Source: JAWWPG01 sp033850885 (GTDB lineage: Bacteria > Actinomycetota > Actinomycetes > Propionibacteriales > Nocardioidaceae). Taken from it: a stretch of 41,434 nucleotides of DNA. The stretch spans positions 1 to 41,434 of the forward strand of contig JAWWPG010000019.1 in NCBI GenBank assembly GCA_033850885.1, read 5' to 3'. Positions 31,652-40,420 of this stretch are shown in pieces (positions within the stretch are counted from its first letter, which is position 1; every line of letters starts with the position of its first letter). The notes below the pieces were generated by a model. The model did not search any database. It was not told the origin of the DNA and saw only the letters and a program-made list of their open reading frames with translations. The position numbers and the translations under genes are program-made.

Positions 31652-32788
31652 GTGTCCAGGTCGACCCGTCGCGGCGCCAAGGTCTCCTTACTGCTCGTCC
31701 TTGTAGGGTGCCTCTTCATCGCCGCGGCGAGTGCCTTCGCCATCCAGGTACCGGACCTGCCGGCCGCTGCCGGCCGGCCATCCGCGACGTCTCCCCCCGT
31801 GGCCGGTCAGTACCCGCTCGTCGGCGTCCAGTTCCAGGGCACCTGGTCGAACTACACCGACGCTCAGCGCAAGAAGCTCCTCGACGATCTGGTCAACATG
31901 GGTGTTCACACCGTCCGGATCGGGGTCTCGTGGGCGATGCTCCAACCCCAGCAACCGACCTCGACCGACTCAGGCTGGAGCTGGGGGTGGGGGATCCGGC
32001 GGGTCGACAGCGTGGTCTCGATGGCACTGGCTCGCGGGCTCGTCGTGCACGCCACGTTCGGCCGAACCCCGGCCTGGGCCAACGGCGGCGCAGGCGAGGC
32101 GGCCGCCCCTACCCACCTGAGCGACTGGCGGCGCGCGGTGCGCTTCGTCGCAACCCGCTATCGCGGCAAGATCTCATCCTGGGAGATCTGGAACGAGCCG
32201 AACCTGCCGACCTATTTCGCTGGTGGCACCCCCGCGTCGTACACGAAGCTCCTCTGCGCCGCCTATCCGATCATCCACGCCGTCAGCAAGGACACCCCGG
32301 TTGTCTTCGGCGGAGTGGCCGGGAACGACTGGCGCTTCATCGAGCGGTCATATCAGGCAGGCGTGAAGGGCTGTTTCGACGTCCTCGCGGTACATCCGTA
32401 CCAGCGCTGGGGGCTCAGTCCCGGTGCATCCACGCCGAACGCCGATCCGAGCTATTTCGGAAACGTCAGCCTGGTGCGCCAGGTTCAACGCAGGTTCCAT
32501 GACCTGAAACCCATCTGGTTCACCGAGTTCGGCTGGTCGACCCATGTCAACTCGCCAAAGCTCCTCGACTATCAAAGGGGGGTGAGCGAACAGGTCCAGG
32601 CACGCTATCTCGTGCGGACTCTCGAGCTGACGCAGCAACGCTATCCGTATGTGGCGCGCGCCTACATCTATGAGGCCCGGGACGAGAACGCCTTTGACGT
32701 CGACAACGACAACTACGGCCTCTTCACTCTCTCGCTGGCACCCAAACCTGCCGTCGCCGCCTTGCGCGAGTATCTGCGGGCGAGGTGA
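31652..32788 (+). CDS. Secreted glycoside hydrolase (GH-A clan, GH39/GH5-like)
   Basis: A signal or anchor helix (VSLLLVLVGCLFIAAASAFA) is followed by a TIM-barrel hydrolase. QYPLVGVQFQGTWSNYTD begins the domain; GVHTVRIGVSWAMLQP is the second strand. The acid/base Glu is in SSWEIWNEPNLPTYF (strand 4) and the nucleophile Glu in PIWFTEFGWSTHV (strand 7), the clan GH-A pair. YIYEARDENAFDVDNDNYGL closes the domain. The length is 378 aa. Such enzymes inside EPS operons trim or release the polymer during export; the linkage cut is unknown. It overlaps the kinase gene by 4 bp (GTGA). Confidence 0.85.
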   Translation: MSRSTRRGAKVSLLLVLVGCLFIAAASAFAIQVPDLPAAAGRPSATSPPVAGQYPLVGVQFQGTWSNYTDAQRKKLLDDLVNMGVHTVRIGVSWAMLQPQQPTSTDSGWSWGWGIRRVDSVVSMALARGLVVHATFGRTPAWANGGAGEAAAPTHLSDWRRAVRFVATRYRGKISSWEIWNEPNLPTYFAGGTPASYTKLLCAAYPIIHAVSKDTPVVFGGVAGNDWRFIERSYQAGVKGCFDVLAVHPYQRWGLSPGASTPNADPSYFGNVSLVRQVQRRFHDLKPIWFTEFGWSTHVNSPKLLDYQRGVSEQVQARYLVRTLELTQQRYPYVARAYIYEARDENAFDVDNDNYGLFTLSLAPKPAVAALREYLRAR

Positions 32789-34002
32789 CCTCCGTAGCCG
32801 CCGAACGAATGCCGGACATCGGCGCCGGGCTCCGTGACGTCATCGAGGCCGTCTGGCGCCCGGAACAGACAGGAGTAGCGGTCTCCCTCGGTGCCGCGCG
32901 GCGGCGCCAGCCCCACGTGGAGAGCTACTTCATCCTGCCGCACCCATCGCGGCCCCGGCTGCTGCTTCCCGCTGACGACGTCCGCTCCGCGCGGCGCGCG
33001 CTCGGTGCCTACCGCGGGCTCAGGACGGGCCAGGCGGAGGCCTGGGCCCGACTGATCCGCGCTTCGGTCCTGTCGTCGCCGACGGCCTCGAGGCTCCTGC
33101 GTCAGCTCCACGTCCACGCCGGTTCCGAGGCCGAGACGTTGCTCCCCCAGCTCGCGGAGCTGCTGGACTACCCGGGCCGTCTTCTCGCCATGCTCGCGGT
33201 ACGACAACCCGGCCCGTCCAGCAAGGCGACCATCGGGCTTCTCGACGAGGCGGGTAGGCCGGTCGCCTTCGCCAAGCTCGGCAGCTCCGAACAGACCGAC
33301 ATGATGGTCCGAAACGAGGCGCTCGCCCTCAGCGAGGTGAAGGGCCGCCTGCCGACGATCTTCACCTCGGCGGTGCGAGCCGAGACGACGTGGCACGGTC
33401 ACCCGGTCACCATGATGGCTCCGCTTCCGTTGGACGCCAGGCGTCTGACAGTCGAGCCGCTGCGGATGCCGCAGCCCCTCCTCGAGGTGGCCTCGTCAGG
33501 TGACTTCGGTGACCGCGAGGTCAGTGGCTCGTCGTACGCGAACCGGCTTATGGCCAGGCTCGAGACCTGTGCGCCGACCCATCGGGAGGTTGCCGACGCC
33601 CTCATGCGGTGGTGCAGGCAGCTTTGCGATCCGCCCGGGCAGCTGAGGTTCGGCAGGTCGCACGGTGACTGGGTCAGCTGGAACCTGGGCACTCATCGTG
33701 GCCGGCTCGTGGTCTGGGACTGGGAGCAAAGCGTGCGCGATGCACCAGTCGGTTTCGACGCGTGCCACTGGTACTTCCAGCGCAGCAGGGCGCACCGTGG
33801 CTTCAACGCGGCGGTCGCTGCCGTCGATGCCGTCGCGCCGGGACTGGTGCGGCTGGGTGTCCGCGCCGAGGACACAGCGAGAGTGGCGGACCTCTACCTC
33901 TTGGAAACCTGCGTCGGAGGGCTCGAGCTGCCTGCTTCCGCCGGCTCGGAGGGCGACGTCCGAGCTTTCGGGGAGCTCGCCCGTCGCCGGGTCGAGCGCT
34001 GA
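32785..34002 (+). CDS. APH/choline-kinase-like phosphotransferase
   Basis: The 405-aa protein has a protein-kinase-like fold of the aminoglycoside-phosphotransferase type. The candidate ATP lysine is in PVAFAKLGSSEQTDMMVRNE, with the helix-C Glu in NEALALSEV. The catalytic loop is RSHGDWVSWNLG (HGD and Asn) and the metal-binding Asp is in LVVWDWEQS. About 140 N-terminal residues are of unknown fold. A small-molecule antibiotic target is unlikely given the context; phosphorylation of a sugar or polymer component is more likely but unproven. It ends in a 109-bp overlap with the convergent copolymerase gene. Confidence 0.75.
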   Translation: MTSVAAERMPDIGAGLRDVIEAVWRPEQTGVAVSLGAARRRQPHVESYFILPHPSRPRLLLPADDVRSARRALGAYRGLRTGQAEAWARLIRASVLSSPTASRLLRQLHVHAGSEAETLLPQLAELLDYPGRLLAMLAVRQPGPSSKATIGLLDEAGRPVAFAKLGSSEQTDMMVRNEALALSEVKGRLPTIFTSAVRAETTWHGHPVTMMAPLPLDARRLTVEPLRMPQPLLEVASSGDFGDREVSGSSYANRLMARLETCAPTHREVADALMRWCRQLCDPPGQLRFGRSHGDWVSWNLGTHRGRLVVWDWEQSVRDAPVGFDACHWYFQRSRAHRGFNAAVAAVDAVAPGLVRLGVRAEDTARVADLYLLETCVGGLELPASAGSEGDVRAFGELARRRVER

Positions 34003-35339
34003 GCTCCCATCGAGGAGCTCGACCCCGTCAAGACGATTCCGTCAACCGTGCCGCCGACCTGTCGTACCAACTCGGAGGCGCTCGCGATGTCGGACTCGGT
34101 GGAGACGCGCTCTCGCACGACGAAGAGCACCACATCGGCCTGCGGGACCAGCTCCAGCATGTCCGCGGAGCTGAGCAGGGGCGACGTGTCCACGACGACC
34201 AGGCTCACCAAACCGGCGAAGCTCGCGATGAGGTCGTGGAAGCGGCCGTTGCCCAGCAGGGACGCCTGGCTCGTCGCTGTCTCTTCGGCGCCCAGGAGGT
34301 AAAGGTGGGGGACGGGGCGGGCAAGAAGGCCGAGGTCGACCGGGACGTCACGCCGCAGGAGTCGTTCGAGCGTCACGTCACTGCCCTCGCCGAGCAACTC
34401 GGTCAGACCGGGCTTGGTGAGGTCCGCGTCGCACAACAGCACTCGTTGGCCGGCATCGGCGGCGGCCAGGGCGACGTTCGCGGCAACGGACGTGCGCCCC
34501 TCCCGCGGACCGGCCGAGACGATCAGCACTATCTTGGGGGCGGCGGTCGCCGTACCCGACCGGCCGGGGCGGTCGGGACCCAGCGCTCGGATGGATGAGG
34601 TGAGGAACCGGTAGGCGAGAGACTCGCGAGAGGTAGGACGCTCGAGGAGGGCCGGTCTGCCGGACTTCGACTTGGCCCTGGGGATCCGGCCCAGCATCGG
34701 CATGCCGGTCGTAGCAGCCGCGACGGCGGCCTCGTCGGGCAGGGAGGGGTCCCGACGCGAGGCGATGAGCGCGGCCGCGCAGCCAAGGATGAGTCCTAGG
34801 AGAGCGCCCGCTACGCCACCGAACACGGGACTGGTTCCCGCCGGGTGGTCGGGGGGCTGGGCATGCCCGACGATCACCGCGAAGGAACCGGTCGCCTTCG
34901 CTGGTAGCCCGGAGGAGCGGAAGTTGAGGTAGCTCTCAGCGAGCGCGTTGGCGATGCGCGCCGCCTCCGTTGGGTTCGGCCGGCTGACGGTGACTGCGAT
35001 GATGCTGGTGTCGCTGACAGGGGCCGCCGAGATGCTCTTCTGGAGGGTGGCGGGCGACTCGGGAAGATGCAGCTTCGTGACCACCGGGGCGACCACGGCC
35101 AGGGACTGCATCACGGCCACCTGCGTGTCGACCTGTGCCGTGGTGAAGACAGGCTCGGTGAACTTTGCGGTGCTGTACGGCTTGATCAGGACCTGGGCGG
35201 TGGCCGCGTACTGGTTCGGGCGCGCCGCGATGTACCCGGCGACGGCAACGGCAAAGACCACCACGGCGACCAGCACAATCCAGCCACGACGCCTGATCGC
35301 CGACAAATATCGGCCGAGACCAACAACTTCGCTGTCCAA
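33894..35339 (-). CDS. Wzz copolymerase fused to a degenerate BY-kinase-like domain
   Basis: The N-terminal part is a Wzz domain: RYLSAIRRRGWIVLVAVVVF (membrane helix), QYAATAQVLIKPYSTAKF, and a second helix VFGGVAGALLGLILGCAAAL at about 169-190. The cytoplasmic P-loop domain follows, with IVLIVSAGPREGRTSVAANV as Walker A, VLLCDADLTKPGLTELLG as A' and SLVVVDTSPLL as B. The Walker A lysine is replaced by Arg, and the Ser/Arg-rich tail has no tyrosine, so autokinase activity is doubtful. TTG start with GGGGAG 3 nt upstream, 481 aa. It is the only minus-strand gene among plus-strand EPS genes. Confidence 0.85.
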   Translation of the reverse strand: MDSEVVGLGRYLSAIRRRGWIVLVAVVVFAVAVAGYIAARPNQYAATAQVLIKPYSTAKFTEPVFTTAQVDTQVAVMQSLAVVAPVVTKLHLPESPATLQKSISAAPVSDTSIIAVTVSRPNPTEAARIANALAESYLNFRSSGLPAKATGSFAVIVGHAQPPDHPAGTSPVFGGVAGALLGLILGCAAALIASRRDPSLPDEAAVAAATTGMPMLGRIPRAKSKSGRPALLERPTSRESLAYRFLTSSIRALGPDRPGRSGTATAAPKIVLIVSAGPREGRTSVAANVALAAADAGQRVLLCDADLTKPGLTELLGEGSDVTLERLLRRDVPVDLGLLARPVPHLYLLGAEETATSQASLLGNGRFHDLIASFAGLVSLVVVDTSPLLSSADMLELVPQADVVLFVVRERVSTESDIASASELVRQVGGTVDGIVLTGSSSSMGAQRSTRRRASSPKARTSPSEPAEAGSSSPPTQVSKR

Positions 35340-35441
35340 TATCTCCCCAACTCCGACTACGCCGAGAATACAGGCTCGTCAGGGGTGCCCCGTGCATCGT
35401 GGCACAATCAAGTGGCTGGACGGCTCGGAAGGGGATACTGC

Positions 35442-36761
35442 GTGCGTCGGCTGTCCGTGATCACCCTGTTCATGCTGGCTCTGCTCCCGCTGCGCTGGTT
35501 CAAGGTCATCGCTTCCCCCGCCGGTACCGTGTACCTGCACGAGGTGGGGCTGCTTCTGCTGACCTTTGTCGCGCTTGCCACCGTTCGGGGAAGAGTGTTC
35601 AGGGTGGCGGTCGACCGGACTCTTGGCTTCGCGGCCGCGATGGCTGCCGGTTTCGCCGTGTGGGGCGCCTCGTGTCTCCTCTACCGCGTCAGTGTCTCGT
35701 CGATGCTCAAAGAGGTGGGATACCTCGTCTCCTTCGTCGTCGTCGTGGGCATCGTCATCTTGTTCGCCGAGTCGCGCGACCGCACGGGCATCAGGATGCT
35801 GCGTTGGGCCGGCGTGGTCACGACCTGCACTCTTATCTTGGCGCTCGGGGTCGCACTCACGATCAACCACATCAACCCGGCGACGGTCTTCTCCAACGCC
35901 GTCAAGACGGGAAATCCGAGCGTGATCGAGGCCCAGCTGTTCCGGCCCGCGTTCGCGGGGTTCGGCTACACGACGGCTGATGCCGTGAGCCAGCTTCGGC
36001 ACGAGGTTTTCGCCGGGCTGCTGGTTGCCTTGCTCGTCGCATCGTGGGCCCAGCACCTAGTCCCGTTCCAGAGCCGCTCCGCGCGCTGGATCTCGCAGGT
36101 CGCCGTTGTCATGGCCAGCCTGCTCATCGTGCTGTCGCTCAGCCGGTCGGTCCAGCTGGCCGCGGTTTCGTGGCCGCTGCTGGCGTTGATCCGGGTCGTG
36201 GCTCGGGGGACGATCACGCGCCGGCAGGTCGTTGCTCTGGCAGGTGTGACAGCCGTGGTCGCCGCCGTCGCTGCGTCCGGGTTCCTCGTCGTCATCTTCC
36301 AGCGCGTGACCCAGGACTCCACGAGCTACACCGAGCGGGGGGCGAAGCTCGGCGAGGCCCTCCAGGTGATCGGGCAGTACCCCTGGTTGGGCGGCCACTA
36401 CGACGACACCATCAGCTCGCACAACTTCGTGATCGACGCGTGGCTCAGGGGTGGCGTGCTGATGGCCGGACTCATGCTGGTCGCCCTGTTCATCGTCGTC
36501 GGGCGGTTGCTGGTCAACGTCTCGATGTTGGGCCGGGCTCCGGCATTCCTCATCCCGGTCTCGGCGGCCTTGGTGCTTCCGCTGGTAAGGATGTTCACCA
36601 TCGGCGCGGGGCTGCTGACTCCTCCGGAATGGGTCAGCCTCGCCTTCGCATTCGCGGCGACCGCCGTCTACGAACATGAGCTGGTCCGACAGAGGGCGGC
36701 GACAGCCGAGCAGCTCGACACCGCCCCACCCGTACCCGTCAGGCAGGTCGTGGCCGGATGA
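35442..36761 (+). CDS. Wzy-like polymerase / O-antigen ligase family protein
   Basis: The 439-aa protein is almost entirely membrane helices (about ten), with a large outer loop after QVIGQYPWLGGHYDDTISSH, NFVIDAWLRGG, the region that corresponds to the catalytic periplasmic loop of Wzy/WaaL proteins. Arg/His in AFAGFGYTTADAVSQLRHEV and the SLSRSVQLAA loop resemble the family. It would link exported repeat units into polymer. The GTG at 35442 has GGAAGGGG about 7 nt upstream. It shares ATGA with the flippase gene, as expected for coupled Wzy and Wzx. Confidence 0.82.
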   Translation: MRRLSVITLFMLALLPLRWFKVIASPAGTVYLHEVGLLLLTFVALATVRGRVFRVAVDRTLGFAAAMAAGFAVWGASCLLYRVSVSSMLKEVGYLVSFVVVVGIVILFAESRDRTGIRMLRWAGVVTTCTLILALGVALTINHINPATVFSNAVKTGNPSVIEAQLFRPAFAGFGYTTADAVSQLRHEVFAGLLVALLVASWAQHLVPFQSRSARWISQVAVVMASLLIVLSLSRSVQLAAVSWPLLALIRVVARGTITRRQVVALAGVTAVVAAVAASGFLVVIFQRVTQDSTSYTERGAKLGEALQVIGQYPWLGGHYDDTISSHNFVIDAWLRGGVLMAGLMLVALFIVVGRLLVNVSMLGRAPAFLIPVSAALVLPLVRMFTIGAGLLTPPEWVSLAFAFAATAVYEHELVRQRAATAEQLDTAPPVPVRQVVAG

Positions 36762-38119
36762 CCTCACTGACGGCTCGCCGTCCGCACCTCTCGGTTGGTG
36801 GCGCGCTCGGCTGGTTCGTGGCGTCGTACGGGGTGGCACTCGTTGGCTACCTCGCGGTCAACGCCATCGCAGGCCGGTTCCTGGGCCGGGGTTTGTTCGG
36901 CTACTTCGTGCTGGCGATGACCACGGCGGCGATCGTGGGTCAGCTGGCTCTGGTGGGGGTCCACCGATCGGGCCTTCGCGACGCCGCCAAGCTCCGAACC
37001 ACCGACCGAAGCGCCGACGACATCCTCCACCTGCAGCGCCTGGTGGGCGGTGCCCATGCCGTCACCTGGGTGAGCCTGCCCATCTTCGCGCTGGCGTGCG
37101 GCGGCGTCACTCTCGCTCTCGTCCACGACCGGGTCCAGGGCCTTCAGATCGGCGCCGCCCTCGCGATCATGGTCTGGCTCGCCGGCGAGCAGATCCTGAT
37201 CTCGCAGTACCTGCGCGGGTTCGGCCAGGTGCGGCTGGCCAGCCTGCTCGAGGGAAGGTCCGGGGGCGCTCTCGTCGCGGTCCTGCAGGCGGCCGCCCTG
37301 TTCGGCGTCTGGCGACTGTGGCCGGGGAGCGGTCTCGTCGGCGCATTTGGCGCGGTCTCGGCCGGCTACGTCGTACCCGTCGTCATCGGACGGTGGGCCC
37401 TTCGCGACGTCTTTCACCAGGGTCGCGCGGACCGGTCGCTGTGGGCCGACCTCCATCTCACGGTCCGCAACGACTGGCGGTTCGCGAGCAACCAGCTGGC
37501 CACCTACCTGAACACGACGATGGAGCTCTGGGTGGCAAGCGCGATCCTGGCGAGCGCGTCGGTGTCCCTGTTCGGGGCCGCCTCCCGGCTGGCGATGGTG
37601 TTGATGATCCCGATGACGAGCCTGCAGGTGGTCTTCGCCCCGGTCGTCGCCCGGATGCTGGCGAGTGGGGACAACGCGACCCTCGAACGGGTTCTCAGGA
37701 GCGGTACGTCGATGGCGACCGTCATCTCGGGACTGCTCTGGATCCCGATGATCGTGATCCCGGGGCTGATCCTCGGAACCTTGTTCGGGGACGGCTTTCG
37801 CGGCGCATCTACGGTGCTCGTGTTGCTGACATTGGGGATCCTGCCGAGTGTGGTCACCGGCAACTCGGGGACCGTGCTGACCATGTCGCACCACGAGGGA
37901 GTGATGGCCACGCTGCAGTGGGCGGTGGTCGCCATTCGGACAGTCGGGGCGCTGGCCGCGGGCACGCTGTGGGGGCTGGTCGGGCTTGGAGTCTCGTCCG
38001 CGATCGCGACCGCCGTCCTCGGGGTGATGTCGTGGTGGCTCGCCCGCTCCTGCACCGGCATCTGGACCCAGGCGACGCTCCGGCCCGAGCTCGGGCTGCT
38101 ACGCAGGACTCGGGGCTGA
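36758..38119 (+). CDS. Wzx-like lipid-linked oligosaccharide flippase
   Basis: This 453-aa polytopic protein (MOP/MATE-like polysaccharide transporter) has about 12 membrane helices. It begins VGGALGWFVASYGVALVGYL, followed by FLGRGLFGYFVLAM, the usual start of the family. Characteristic segments are GEQILISQYLRGFGQVRLAS, VRNDWRFASNQLATYLNTTM, LASASVSLFGAASRLAM and LQVVFAPVVARMLASGD. It would turn undecaprenyl-PP-linked repeats to the outer leaflet. It overlaps the polymerase by 4 bp and is followed one base later by a glycosyltransferase. Confidence 0.9.
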   Translation: MTSLTARRPHLSVGGALGWFVASYGVALVGYLAVNAIAGRFLGRGLFGYFVLAMTTAAIVGQLALVGVHRSGLRDAAKLRTTDRSADDILHLQRLVGGAHAVTWVSLPIFALACGGVTLALVHDRVQGLQIGAALAIMVWLAGEQILISQYLRGFGQVRLASLLEGRSGGALVAVLQAAALFGVWRLWPGSGLVGAFGAVSAGYVVPVVIGRWALRDVFHQGRADRSLWADLHLTVRNDWRFASNQLATYLNTTMELWVASAILASASVSLFGAASRLAMVLMIPMTSLQVVFAPVVARMLASGDNATLERVLRSGTSMATVISGLLWIPMIVIPGLILGTLFGDGFRGASTVLVLLTLGILPSVVTGNSGTVLTMSHHEGVMATLQWAVVAIRTVGALAAGTLWGLVGLGVSSAIATAVLGVMSWWLARSCTGIWTQATLRPELGLLRRTRG

Positions 38120-38120
38120 C

Positions 38121-39302
38121 GTGCGGATCCTGCAGGTCCAGTCCCTCTCGCAAACGCGGGGCGGGGCCGATGACGTGATGGACGACGAGGCCGCCATGCT
38201 CCGGGCGGCAGGCCACGAGGTTGACCAGTTCCACTACCGGCCGGTCGAAGGAAATGCGGGGCTGCGCCAGGCTGTCGACGCCGTCTGGAATGCGACAGCC
38301 GGCCGGCAGGTGGCCACGCTCGTCGAGCGCTTCCGCCCGGACGTCGTCCACGTGCACTCGCCGTACCCCTTGCTGAGCCCCGTCGTGTTCCGGGCAGCGA
38401 GCCGGGCAGGTGCCGCGACCGTCACGACCCTGCACAACTACCGACTGACCTGTGTGGTGGCCACCTGCCTGCGGGACGGGCACATCTGCGTCGACTGCGT
38501 CGGGAGGACGCTCAAGCTGCCCGCGGTCCGGCACCGCTGCTACCACGACAGCCTGGCTGCCTCAGGGGCGATGGCGCTGTCGTTGGCCACGCACCGGGCG
38601 GCCGGGACGTTTCGCCGTGACGTGCACCGCTATCTCGCGTTGACGGACTTCGGGCGCGACCTTCTCATTCGCGACGGCTACCCGTCCGATCGGATCGGTG
38701 TCGCCCCCAACAGCGTCGAGGATCCTGGTGAGCCGGAGCCGCGCACCGGCCCGTTCCGCTACGTTGTCTTCCTGGGCAGGTTCGTCACCGAGAAGGGCAT
38801 CGACACCCTGCTCGAGGCGTGGGAGGATCTCGAGATCCCGTTGAAGGTCGCGGGGGACGGGCCGGAGATCGCCTTGGTCGAGCGCGCAGCCGCCAGGAAT
38901 CCGGCGGTGGAGTATGTCGGCTGGCTGAGCCAGCAGGAGCAGGCGGGCCTGCTCGCGGGGGCGGACGCCTTCGTCTTTCCGTCCCGATGGTTCGAGGGGC
39001 AGCCGCTGGTACTGCTCCGGGCGATGGCGCATGGGGTCCCCGTGCTGTGCTCCGACATCGCCAACATCGAGGAGACAGCGGTCGCCAAGGGGGCCGGCGT
39101 GAGCTTCACGACGGGCAGCGCAAGTGCCCTCGCTGAAGCGGTGGCGGGCCTAGCGGCGAACGTCGATGAAGCGCGCCTGCTCGGGTCCCGAGGACGTGTC
39201 GCCTATCTGCGCCGCCATACGCGCACTCGCGCGGTTGAGTGCCTGCTTGAGCACTACGCGCAGGCGATACGGACGCGCGACCGCCAAGGAGCGAGATCGT
39301 GA
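38121..39302 (+). CDS. GT4-family glycosyltransferase
   Basis: The 393-aa GT-B enzyme starts RILQVQSLSQTRGGADDVMD with the GG loop. DVVHVHSPYPLLSPV and VTTLHNYRLTCVVATCLRDG follow, with a Cys cluster (CVDC, then RCYHDS) like the gene at 20673. The donor domain has YVVFLGRFVTEKGIDTLLEA, VAGDGPEIALVERAA, FVFPSRWFEGQPLVLLRAMA and HGVPVLCSDIANIEE. Its donor and acceptor cannot be read from sequence. It overlaps the next transferase by 4 bp. Confidence 0.88.
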   Translation: MRILQVQSLSQTRGGADDVMDDEAAMLRAAGHEVDQFHYRPVEGNAGLRQAVDAVWNATAGRQVATLVERFRPDVVHVHSPYPLLSPVVFRAASRAGAATVTTLHNYRLTCVVATCLRDGHICVDCVGRTLKLPAVRHRCYHDSLAASGAMALSLATHRAAGTFRRDVHRYLALTDFGRDLLIRDGYPSDRIGVAPNSVEDPGEPEPRTGPFRYVVFLGRFVTEKGIDTLLEAWEDLEIPLKVAGDGPEIALVERAAARNPAVEYVGWLSQQEQAGLLAGADAFVFPSRWFEGQPLVLLRAMAHGVPVLCSDIANIEETAVAKGAGVSFTTGSASALAEAVAGLAANVDEARLLGSRGRVAYLRRHTRTRAVECLLEHYAQAIRTRDRQGARS

Positions 39303-40420
39303 GAGTCGTCCACGTGAGCGAGGTCACGTCGGGCGGTGTTCGGGAGCTGCTGGCCAACTATGCGGAGGATCAGGTGGCTCGCGGGTTCGACGTCCATGTG
39401 ATCGGCGATGAGACCTTGTCCGAGCTGCCCGGAACCCATCATCTGTGGCGCGGGAGCCGGCGGCGCCCCGAAAGCGCGATCAGGGACTTGTCGAGGTTGA
39501 ACAGGATTCTCCGTGACCTGGGTCCCGATGTCATTCATCTGCATTCCTTCTTTGCAGGACTCTTCGGCAGATTACATTCTCGCCGCAAGCCGGGATTTCC
39601 GATCGTCTATCAGCCACATGGCTGGGCGTTCGACGCGTTGGACGCTGCTGCCGCGCGCTTCGCGGTCGCCAGCTTTGAGCGATGGGCGAGTCGGCGTACA
39701 GACCTGTTGGTGACGAACTGCGAGGACGAGATCGAGGAAGCCCATGCGGAAGGGATAGAAATCCCGGCCGTCGCGTTAGGAATGCCGATCGACCTCGAAT
39801 GGTTCATTCCCGGAGTCGCCACTGAACGTGAGGCTCTGAGAACGAGATTGGGAGTCGACGACCGGGCAGCGCTGGTGTGTATCGGACGCATCGTCCGCCA
39901 GAAGGGCTACGACATCCTCGTGCGCGAGTGGGAGCGGCAGCCGATACCCGACGCGGTGCTCTACCTCGTCGGCGCCGGGAAAACCGACCGCCTTGCGGCA
40001 ATGGCTCCGACCGAGTGGGCAAGAACCATACACGCGGTCGGCGAGACGGACGATCCTCGAGCCTGGTTACAGGCGGCGGATCTGATGTTGCTCCCGTCAC
40101 GTTATGAGGGGCAGGCCATCGCCGTAAGCGAGGCCATGGCATGCGGCCTCCCAGTGGTGGCTTTCGCGGTGAACGGGGCCCGGGCGGCGATCGTCGATGG
40201 CGGGGATCCGGCGGGCGCGGTCGTCGCGAGGGGCGACGCAGAAACCCTGTTAGCCGAAGCCCGTCGACGTATCGACGATCCACTTCTCCTGAAGAGTGAG
40301 GCAACCGTCGCCCGCACCCGGGCTGAGAGGGACAACGTTGCAGGCACTGTGTTCGACCGCCTGGTCAAGGCCTACGAGTCGGCGATTGAAGCGCACGGCA
40401 CCAGATCTGGTGCGAAATGA
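39299..40420 (+). CDS. GT4-family glycosyltransferase
   Basis: This 373-aa enzyme begins VRVVHVSEVTSGGVRELLAN, then DVIHLHSFFAGLFGRL and VYQPHGWAFDALDA, with the acceptor-side His of the family. Its donor domain has LVCIGRIVRQKGYDILVREW, LYLVGAGKTDRLAAM, LMLLPSRYEGQAIAVSEAMA and CGLPVVAFAVNGARAAI. The 5' third is less GC-rich than the flanking genes. It shares GTGA with the previous gene and ATGA with the sulfotransferase after it, so three genes are translated as a block. Confidence 0.88.
   Translation: MRVVHVSEVTSGGVRELLANYAEDQVARGFDVHVIGDETLSELPGTHHLWRGSRRRPESAIRDLSRLNRILRDLGPDVIHLHSFFAGLFGRLHSRRKPGFPIVYQPHGWAFDALDAAAARFAVASFERWASRRTDLLVTNCEDEIEEAHAEGIEIPAVALGMPIDLEWFIPGVATEREALRTRLGVDDRAALVCIGRIVRQKGYDILVREWERQPIPDAVLYLVGAGKTDRLAAMAPTEWARTIHAVGETDDPRAWLQAADLMLLPSRYEGQAIAVSEAMACGLPVVAFAVNGARAAIVDGGDPAGAVVARGDAETLLAEARRRIDDPLLLKSEATVARTRAERDNVAGTVFDRLVKAYESAIEAHGTRSGAK

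Noticed and set aside
34036..34598. Plus-strand frames opposite the copolymerase
   Set aside because: They are low-complexity antisense frames; Walker motifs place the real gene on the minus strand.
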